NCBI GenBank assembly: GCA_029571425.1
Contig: JAKPSR010000091.1
Location: 1-20,963, forward strand
Reading direction: 5' to 3'
From: Spirochaetota bacterium
Lineage (GTDB): Bacteria; Spirochaetota; Spirochaetia; Treponematales; Treponemataceae
DNA length: 20,963 nt
The translations under genes and the position numbers were made by a program. Positions 6,843 to 12,666 of the stretch are shown here, piece by piece (the first letter of the stretch is position 1; every line of letters begins with the position of its first letter). The notes beneath the pieces were generated by a model, which searched no databases, was not told the DNA's origin, and worked only from the letters and a program-made list of their open reading frames with translations.

Positions 6843-6865
6843 TTTGCGCGCCCCCGTGCTATGGT
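6836..6865 (+). promoter_or_regulatory. Divergent promoter of the YkgJ-type gene
   Basis: TTGTCA (6836-6841), an 18-base spacer and TATGGT (6860-6865). The predicted transcription start, about 7 bases after the -10 box, falls on the ATG at 6872. The mRNA would then be leaderless, consistent with the absence of a Shine-Dalgarno sequence. Confidence 0.5.
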
Positions 6866-6871
6866 GTCGAC

Positions 6872-7141
6872 ATGGAATGTAGGCGGGGATGCGGCGCGTG
6901 CTGCGTCGTCATATCGATTAGCTCGTCCCTGCCGGGGATGCCGCTCGGGAAGCCCGCGGGCGTCCGGTGCGCGAACCTCTCGGCCGCGAACGAGTGCCGC
7001 GTGCACGGGACCGCCGCCTACCCGGCCGTCTGCGCGGCCTTTACGCCGGACCCCGCGCGCTGCGGGACGATCGACGCGGACGCGTATCGTCTCCTCGCCG
7101 AGCTTGAGCGGCTCACCGAGCCGGACCGATCGGCGCCCTAA
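6872..7141 (+). CDS. YkgJ-type (UPF0153) cysteine-cluster protein
   Basis: Small cytoplasmic protein of 89 residues with eight cysteines (C3, C7, C10, C11, C33, C42, C54, C64). The opening C-x-x-x-C-G-A-C-C, the G-K-P-A-G-V-R-C segment and the later P-A-V-C-x-x-F segment match the YkgJ/UPF0153 family, which is thought to bind zinc or an Fe-S cluster; its biochemical role is not established. The ATG at 6872 places the first cysteine at position 3. A TTG 12 codons earlier lies within the -35 box, so it is unlikely. No ribosome site is seen. The stop codon overlaps the stop of the convergent PTS gene by two bases. Confidence 0.8.
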   Translation: MECRRGCGACCVVISISSSLPGMPLGKPAGVRCANLSAANECRVHGTAAYPAVCAAFTPDPARCGTIDADAYRLLAELERLTEPDRSAP

Positions 7142-8499
7142 CCGCGCGGGAGGTTACCCGTGTCGCGTTCGACGCTTGCCGCGCGCCGGGCGAGCCAGAG
7201 AAGGAGGGCCACCGCGGGGATCGCGGCCAGGGCGATCAGGTTACCCTCCGAAAGATAGACGAGCCATCCGCGAAGAAGGTTTCCCCCGTCGAGGTAACTC
7301 GTGAAGATCCCGTCGTAGCCCTCGACGCGGTAATTCGCCTGAGCCGCCATCCGGGTGAACATCGGGGCGAGGGCCGACGCGAAGTAGAGGTTGCCGATCA
7401 CCACGGGTATGCCGATGAGGAACGAGCGGACGATGTTCCCGCCCGTCGCGAGGCATATCATCGCCGCGGGTACCGTCAGGTTCGTAAGATCCCCAAGAGG
7501 AATAAAGTTCACGCCGGGAAGGACGAAGGCGAGTACCAGCGATGCCGGGATTAGGAGGAGAGCCGTTACCATCACCGAGGGGATGCCGAATAGGACGGCG
7601 ACGTCGAGGCCGATAAAGGTCTCGCCCATGTCCGGAAATCGCCGCTGTATGAATCCCTTCATGCCCTCCGAAATCGGGACCAGTGCCCCGCCGAGTATTC
7701 CGCACATCAGCGGAAGAATGTAGATGACCCCGGCGAAGCTGACCGCGAGCTCGGCCGTCGCCTTGAAGGGGTAGCCCGCCGCGACGGCGAGAGCCGCGCC
7801 GAGGAAGAATCCGATCACCATAGGTTCGCCGAGTAGGCCGATTCGCCGCTTGAGGGCTTCCGGGTCCGCGCGAAGGGAGCGAAGCCCGGGGACGCGGTCG
7901 ATCAGGGCGTTGCCCGCGACCCCGATCGGGTAGTAGGTGAGGCCGGAAAGGTGCGGGATGCAGATGCCGCGCATGCCGGATTCCCTGTTCGCGCTCGGCG
8001 CGCTCCAGTCGGATATCTTCAGGGTCAGCGCGAAGGCGGCGAGGCCGAAGACCACCGCGACGAGGGCTTTGCCCGTCGCCGCGTGCACGGCGGCCGAGAC
8101 GAAGATCACGTGCCAGTAGTTCCACACGTCGATGTTGACGGTTCTCGTCTTGCGGGCGGCGAGCATCAACGCGTTGATGGCCATGAATGAGACCAGGAGG
8201 AGAGGGGCGAGGGGATACTGCCAGGAGACCACCGATAGCGGGATCCACCCGGTATCGAGCACCGCGAAGTCGAGACCCGTCCTCGCTACCAGCGCCTTGA
8301 TGACCGGGTTTATGATCCCGACGTAGAAATCGAAGGTCATGAAAATTCCGATGAAGCCGATTCCCAGGGTCAGGGCCGATTGAGCGGCGGTTCGTGGCTT
8401 TATCCCGAACACGAGCGCGAGGACGAAGATGATCGCCGGGAGAAGGACGAAGGCCTTGAACGAGAGGAGATAGAGGACGGCGACGTTCAGTGTTTGCAT
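7138..8499 (-). CDS. PTS EIIC component, galactitol (GatC) family
   Basis: Inner-membrane sugar channel of the phosphotransferase system, 453 residues with about 10-12 hydrophobic segments. The start (L-L-P-A-I-I-F-V-L near residue 20, then G-I-K-P and L-T-L-G-I-G-F-I-G-I) and the later G-x-x-G-G-A-L-V-P-I-S-E segment fit the galactitol/SgcC-type EIIC family. No EIIA or EIIB gene accompanies it here, so partners must lie elsewhere or its role has drifted. The true substrate is unknown. I chose the ATG at 8499, with AAGGA nine bases upstream; an in-frame TTG one codon earlier is equally spaced. The terminator at 8580-8611 separates it from the upstream gene, so it probably has its own promoter. 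Confidence 0.85.
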   Translation of the reverse strand: MQTLNVAVLYLLSFKAFVLLPAIIFVLALVFGIKPRTAAQSALTLGIGFIGIFMTFDFYVGIINPVIKALVARTGLDFAVLDTGWIPLSVVSWQYPLAPLLLVSFMAINALMLAARKTRTVNIDVWNYWHVIFVSAAVHAATGKALVAVVFGLAAFALTLKISDWSAPSANRESGMRGICIPHLSGLTYYPIGVAGNALIDRVPGLRSLRADPEALKRRIGLLGEPMVIGFFLGAALAVAAGYPFKATAELAVSFAGVIYILPLMCGILGGALVPISEGMKGFIQRRFPDMGETFIGLDVAVLFGIPSVMVTALLLIPASLVLAFVLPGVNFIPLGDLTNLTVPAAMICLATGGNIVRSFLIGIPVVIGNLYFASALAPMFTRMAAQANYRVEGYDGIFTSYLDGGNLLRGWLVYLSEGNLIALAAIPAVALLLWLARRAASVERDTGNLPRG

Positions 8500-8552
8500 C
8501 AATTAGTTTCCTTCTTCACAATACTTGCAGATAATGGCATCTTAGGCAAGGG

Positions 8553-8566
8553 CCATATAGATATGG
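8553..8566. promoter_or_regulatory. Small palindrome upstream of the EIIC gene
   Basis: CCATAT-AG-ATATGG is a perfect 6+6 bp dyad between the terminator and the EIIC gene. Just downstream on the minus strand is a weak promoter-like pair, TTGCCT (8549-8544), 17 bases, AAGTAT. The palindrome could be an operator for a sugar regulator; this is speculative. Confidence 0.35.
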
Positions 8567-8579
8567 TAGGCGATTGGGC

Positions 8580-8611
8580 AAAAAAAAGCGCGGGGAACAC
8601 TATCCCCGCGC
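8580..8611 (-). terminator. Intrinsic terminator of the small membrane protein gene
   Basis: On the minus strand a perfect 9-bp stem (GCGCGGGGA/TCCCCGCGC, six-base loop) is followed by eight T residues. It lies 20 bases after the stop codon of the 113-residue protein gene. Confidence 0.92.
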
Positions 8612-8631
8612 CTTGCCTGATTCGGCTGTTT

Positions 8632-8973
8632 CTACAGGCGGAAACGGTTGAGGTCCTCAACCTTGTACCAGTCGATAATCTTGTCAGACATTCCCTTCAT
8701 CGAGCGGGCCCACCCCGGGATGAAGAGCAACGGAAAGAGAACCATGCACGCAAAGGAAAGGGGGCCGAACAGCATGGCCGCGAAAAGGCGGCTCAGGATA
8801 TTCCCCGTGCTTCGGTTTCGCGCGGGCAGGATGGGAATAACGTTGAGAATCGAGACGAGGAGGAAACCCATCCAAAACATCTTGTTGCTCTGCCCGAATA
8901 GGGCGAGGAGCCGAAGGAAGGCCTCCCCTGGTTGCACCGTTTCCGAATCACCGCTCTTAGTCGTGTCGCTCAT
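8632..8973 (-). CDS. Small predicted membrane protein of unknown function
   Basis: I do not recognise this 113-residue protein. It has a polar N-terminus of about 30 residues, a hydrophobic segment at 33-50 (G-F-L-L-V-S-I-L-N-V-I), a basic loop (A-R-N-R-S-T-G-N) and a second long hydrophobic region at about 60-87 that could be one or two helices. An amphipathic C-terminal tail follows. It is probably in the inner membrane. The ATG at 8973 has a good AAGGAG site five bases upstream. The gene is a self-contained unit: its own promoter-like sequence upstream, a strong terminator downstream, and a divergent chemoreceptor gene as neighbour. Confidence 0.75.
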   Translation of the reverse strand: MSDTTKSGDSETVQPGEAFLRLLALFGQSNKMFWMGFLLVSILNVIPILPARNRSTGNILSRLFAAMLFGPLSFACMVLFPLLFIPGWARSMKGMSDKIIDWYKVEDLNRFRL

Positions 8974-9030
8974 AGTCGCTCCTTGTTGAAATCTTGCCCG
9001 CGAGTCATTTCTGCCCGGGGCGTTAGGTTG

Positions 9031-9039
9031 ATAATACCA
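9031..9039 (-). promoter_or_regulatory. Extended -10 promoter of the small membrane protein gene
   Basis: On the minus strand TGG-TATTAT is an extended -10 element (TGN plus TATTAT). The -35 position shows only a weak match, which is tolerated by extended -10 promoters. It lies about 60 bases before the ATG. Confidence 0.4.
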
Positions 9040-9072
9040 CGGAATTTCCGGAAGTGGTTTTTATCGTCGCCA

Positions 9073-9100
9073 TTGCATTCCCTCTCGCCATGCCTATACT
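9073..9100 (+). promoter_or_regulatory. Promoter of the chemoreceptor gene
   Basis: TTGCAT (9073-9078), a 16-base spacer and TATACT (9095-9100), about 20 bases before the ATG. It is divergent to the promoter of the small membrane protein gene. Confidence 0.55.
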
Positions 9101-9121
9101 TTTAGACATACGGAGGCGCGC

Positions 9122-10657
9122 ATGATATCCCTCGCGAACATGAAAGTACGGAAAAAGATGGTATTCGTCTTTTCGATGATAAACCTGGTATTTATCGCCG
9201 GGTTTGCATCGGTCATTTTCTTCCTGCAGACGATCAATAAGGCGACCCACGACATTTATAACGAAGGCTTGATAGGGGTCGAGAACCTGATCGAGGCGGA
9301 CAGGGACGCGTACCAATCAAGCCTCGCCATCGCGCAAGCCTTTAACTTCTCGATCGCGAAGGACGGCGACAAGGTGAAGGCGTATATCTCGGATATTACC
9401 GGGAACCTCACCCAGGTTGAGGAGCGGTTCACTAAGTTCCGGACGATATACGTCCAGAGCGGGAGGCCGCCCCACGAGGCGTTCGATCGTTTCGACGCGC
9501 AATACACCAAGCTCAACGAGGTAACGAGCACCATACGGCGCGAGTTGATCGATGGGCGCGTCGACGCGGCGCGCGCCGTGTACTTCGGGTCCTACGAAGC
9601 CGCTTTCTCGGCCGTCCGCGGGGCGATGGATGACCTGACGGGCTTCATGCTTAAGGAGACGGAAGCCGATTACGCTGCGAGTAATGAGGCGTATCAGGAT
9701 ATCTTACGCACCCTCCTCATTATTATGATCGGCGTTGTTCTGATATCGGTCGGGTTTGGGGTGGCCCTCAGCAGGGCGATAGCGATCCCCATCGGCGACC
9801 TAAAGACTTTCTCCCATGCCTTCGGCGAGGGAGACCTTACCGTAAGCCTCTCCGAGCGCACGATGAGGCAAAAGGACGAATTCGGGGACCTTTTCCGGGG
9901 TTTGTCCGAGATGCGCGAAAAGCTGAACACGGTTATCGAGAACGTCCGCGACGTCGCCGGGTACGTCTCCTCCGGGAGTTCCGAGCTGAGCGCGACCGCC
10001 CAGCAGATATCTCAGGGCGCGAGCGAGCAGGCCTCGGTCGCCGAGGAGGTCGCGTCGTCGACGGAGCAGATGAGCGCGAACATCCAGCATAACGCCGAGA
10101 ACGCCAAGCAAACGGATTCCATCGCGGTTAAGGCAGCGCGCGACGCGGAATCGAGCGGCCAGGCCGTGCGTGACGCCGTGCTCGTGATGACCGACATCGC
10201 GGCGAAGATATCAGTCATTGAGGAAATCGCGCGGCAGACGAACATGCTCGCGCTGAACGCGGCGATCGAGGCCGCGCGCGCGGGCGAGCATGGGAAGGGC
10301 TTCGCCGTCGTCGCCGCCGAAGTGCGCAAACTCGCCGAGCGGAGTCAGTCCGCAGCGGGCGAGATCGGAGCCCTCTCGCGCTCAACCGTCGAGGCGGCGA
10401 CGAACGCCGACGCCATGCTCAATCAGTTGGTGCCGGATATCAAGAAAACGGCGGACCTCGTGCAGGAGATCAGCGCGGCGAGCGCCGAGCAGCGCGCCGG
10501 GGTCGAGCAGAGTAGCCAGGGTATGCAACAGCTGGACACGGTAATACAGCAAAACGCCTCAGCATCGGAAGAGCTCGCCTCGACAGCGGAGGAGCTCTCC
10601 TCGCAGGCCGAGCAATTAAGCGAGCTGCTTCGTTTCTTCAAGCTTCGTGGGCATTGA
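9122..10657 (+). CDS. Methyl-accepting chemotaxis protein
   Basis: Transmembrane chemoreceptor of 511 residues that controls CheA/CheW signalling. Order: cytoplasmic N-terminus, TM1 (about 13-35), a helical periplasmic sensor of about 160 residues resembling the four-helix-bundle type, TM2 (about 196-217), HAMP (about 217-270), then the coiled-coil signalling domain. The hairpin tip reads E-I-A-R-Q-T-N-M-L-A-L-N-A-A-I-E-A-A-R-A-G (368-388) followed by G-K-G-F-A-V-V-A-A-E-V-R-K-L-A (391-405), the most conserved part of the family. Glutamine/glutamate pairs for methylation flank it. There is no CheR-docking pentapeptide at the C-terminus (it ends F-F-K-L-R-G-H). GGAGG lies five bases before the ATG. 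The ligand is unknown. Confidence 0.95.
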   Translation: MISLANMKVRKKMVFVFSMINLVFIAGFASVIFFLQTINKATHDIYNEGLIGVENLIEADRDAYQSSLAIAQAFNFSIAKDGDKVKAYISDITGNLTQVEERFTKFRTIYVQSGRPPHEAFDRFDAQYTKLNEVTSTIRRELIDGRVDAARAVYFGSYEAAFSAVRGAMDDLTGFMLKETEADYAASNEAYQDILRTLLIIMIGVVLISVGFGVALSRAIAIPIGDLKTFSHAFGEGDLTVSLSERTMRQKDEFGDLFRGLSEMREKLNTVIENVRDVAGYVSSGSSELSATAQQISQGASEQASVAEEVASSTEQMSANIQHNAENAKQTDSIAVKAARDAESSGQAVRDAVLVMTDIAAKISVIEEIARQTNMLALNAAIEAARAGEHGKGFAVVAAEVRKLAERSQSAAGEIGALSRSTVEAATNADAMLNQLVPDIKKTADLVQEISAASAEQRAGVEQSSQGMQQLDTVIQQNASASEELASTAEELSSQAEQLSELLRFFKLRGH

Positions 10658-10663
10658 CGGGCA

Positions 10664-10687
10664 GGCGGGGCCGCGAAGGGCCCCGCC
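10664..10687. terminator. GC-rich hairpin between convergent genes
   Basis: A perfect 9-bp stem (GGCGGGGCC/GGCCCCGCC) with a six-base loop lies between the stop codons of the convergent chemoreceptor and beta-barrel genes. No T-run follows on either strand, so it is a non-canonical, possibly bidirectional terminator. Confidence 0.55.
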
Positions 10688-10691
10688 GTCG

Positions 10692-11909
10692 TCAGAATCG
10701 CATCTTTACCGATAGACCGGCGGCGGAGCGGTATGGCGCAAGCGATATACTCGGTCCGAGCGGTCGCTCGCCGCCGAGTTCCTCTTCTCCCGATCCCGTG
10801 AACCACCGCGCGAAGCAGGAAAGCTCCAGGCTAAGTCGCGGGATCCAGGTCGCCTCCGCGAGAAGGACGGCCGATCGGTCGACGAGGTTCATCAAACAGC
10901 CCGCCTCGAGTTTCCATCGCGCCGCCTGGACGTCCTCAATCTCGGCCCCGAGAAAAAGGTACTGCCGTCCAAGTAGGACGCGATCCCCATCGATAAGCGC
11001 GGCGACATTGTAGTCTTGCGCGTCCGTTGCGCCAGCGCCTAGGTATATGTACTCTGCGCGAAGAGTCGTCCCGTCAATGGGCGGTAAATAGGAAAGTCCT
11101 GCCGAACCCTCGAGCGATTCGCTGTCTTCTGGCGGGATCGCCGCCTCGGCGTACCAGGTGACATCACCCGTGATCAGGGCGATATCCGCCCCGAGCCAGA
11201 GCGTCGCGTCCTCGCCCGCGCGGCGCAACTCCCGAAAGCAGGACACGGATGCGTCGATCGCGTTGGTTCGTACTTGCGCCTTAACGCCCCATGGTACCGC
11301 GTCGGCGTCTAGTTCTCCGATGTCGGGTACCGTTGAGTGCGCTCGTCCGTCGGCGAGGGCGTATGCCTCCAAGGAGATGGATCGGGGAAGGGCGAGCGAG
11401 GACCAGAAGCCCGCGCGCCCGCGCACGATGTCGAGGTTCTCCCCGGGGAACTCGCTTTCGGCGGTTCGCGAGGTCGGGTTATACAAATAGGCGGATCCCC
11501 ACCCGACCGGCACGATCCCCGCGCGCATGCTCACCCGGCCGAGCGTCGCCTGTGCGTACGCTTGGTCAAGGAAGAACCCGCGGTGCAGGTCATCCCCCGG
11601 AGGCAGATCCGCAGGATCCGCGGGCGCGGCCGCGCCTGCGTCATAGACGATGGCGAGCTCGGACGCGAGTCCGTAGTCGAGGGTATAACCGCCTTCCGCA
11701 CGAAAGAGCATTCCATCCTCGGGCGAGAGTTCGAGCACGAGCCTGAGCTCGCTCGAGAAACCGCCCGCGCCCGCGTCGCGGGCAAGCCCGCACAGGCCGG
11801 CCGCCTCGAGGCTTCCCGATACGACGGGCACTCCGCTTTCGGCTTGCGACCAAATCGGGATAAGCAGCATAAGGAGGGCGACGACGTGACCACGATCGAT
11901 AGCTTTCAT
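10692..11909 (-). CDS. Predicted outer-membrane beta-barrel protein
   Basis: Exported 405-residue protein. A signal peptide is clear from the ATG at 11909: basic start, hydrophobic core L-L-M-L-L-I-P-I-W and a W-S-Q-A-E-S cleavage region. The mature part has alternating polar/hydrophobic strands with many glycines and aromatics, for example T-L-R-A-E-Y-I-Y-L and L-E-L-S-C-F-A-R-W-F. It ends S-V-K-M-R-F, a terminal phenylalanine being the classic beta-barrel assembly signal. AAAGGA precedes the ATG; an upstream non-ATG start at 11945 would put 12 polar residues before the signal, so I rejected it. It is the last gene of the RND operon, 10 bases after the LolA-like gene, and may be its outer-membrane partner. 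I cannot name a precise family. Confidence 0.8.
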   Translation of the reverse strand: MKAIDRGHVVALLMLLIPIWSQAESGVPVVSGSLEAAGLCGLARDAGAGGFSSELRLVLELSPEDGMLFRAEGGYTLDYGLASELAIVYDAGAAAPADPADLPPGDDLHRGFFLDQAYAQATLGRVSMRAGIVPVGWGSAYLYNPTSRTAESEFPGENLDIVRGRAGFWSSLALPRSISLEAYALADGRAHSTVPDIGELDADAVPWGVKAQVRTNAIDASVSCFRELRRAGEDATLWLGADIALITGDVTWYAEAAIPPEDSESLEGSAGLSYLPPIDGTTLRAEYIYLGAGATDAQDYNVAALIDGDRVLLGRQYLFLGAEIEDVQAARWKLEAGCLMNLVDRSAVLLAEATWIPRLSLELSCFARWFTGSGEEELGGERPLGPSISLAPYRSAAGLSVKMRF

Positions 11910-11919
11910 ACGTCTTCCT

Positions 11920-12666
11920 TTACTGGTTAAATCGGGCCGGGTCAAAGTACCGGTCCTCGATTGGCATGTCGAATTCGGCCTTGTCGAGGCGAACCTCGGT
12001 GGACGATCCTTTCCTCACGTTTCTCATGACCATCTTTCCCGCGCGTCTTCGCGACCCGAAATCGCGGAAATCAGAAAAGTCGAGTTCCTTGTAGTAGCCT
12101 CCTTCCTTAGCGAGGGAGAAGCTCGCCTTGACGACGAGAAAGGTCGAGCGGTCCACGGTGAGGCGAACTGCGTCGTAGGCGGCGTCCGGGCTCTTCCTCT
12201 TTCCCTCGAGTTCCCACGTCGCCGCGCTTGCGCCGGTCAGCGTAAACTCGTAGTCCTCTTCCCACGACCCGCCGCCGAGATCGTCGTAGGAAAAATCACC
12301 CCCGATGCCCTGCACCGACCCGGAGCGCGAGGATCCTCCGATTTTCCGTACCCGCCCCGTCGACGGGAAGAAAACCCAGCTATTCTTTTCCCTTGAGAGG
12401 ATGCGCATACCCCGTACCGTCTTAGGCGCGCTGAACTCGATCATGGAGTCGCCGTCGGCGTTTTCGAGCGCGCGTAAGGAAAAGACCCTCGGCTCGGACC
12501 CGTCAGCCGGCTTGATCGACATCGTGAATTCCATCCGTGACGATGCGTTCTTCTCGTTCGCGTCGACCTTCCGGACGATCGAGAGGGCGGTTTCCTCGGC
12601 CTCGACGAACGAGAGGGAGAGGATAATTGCTACCGCGAGCGATAGAGACTTCTTGCTCATCATCAT
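11920..12666 (-). CDS. LolA-like outer-membrane lipoprotein-sorting family protein
   Basis: Periplasmic protein of 248 residues with a signal peptide (1-23, cleavage after V-E-A). The central part reads W-V-F-F-P-S-T-G-R-V-R-K-I, then G-G-D-F-S-Y-D-D, the hallmark of the LolA-like family often found beside RND (MMPL-type) transporters. The fold is an open half-barrel that carries lipids or lipoproteins across the periplasm; the cargo here is unknown. Three ATG codons stand in a row (12666, 12663, 12660). The first overlaps the RND stop codon as ATGA and lies 7 bases after GGAGG. Translation is therefore coupled to the RND gene. Confidence 0.88.
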   Translation of the reverse strand: MMMSKKSLSLAVAIILSLSFVEAEETALSIVRKVDANEKNASSRMEFTMSIKPADGSEPRVFSLRALENADGDSMIEFSAPKTVRGMRILSREKNSWVFFPSTGRVRKIGGSSRSGSVQGIGGDFSYDDLGGGSWEEDYEFTLTGASAATWELEGKRKSPDAAYDAVRLTVDRSTFLVVKASFSLAKEGGYYKELDFSDFRDFGSRRRAGKMVMRNVRKGSSTEVRLDKAEFDMPIEDRYFDPARFNQ

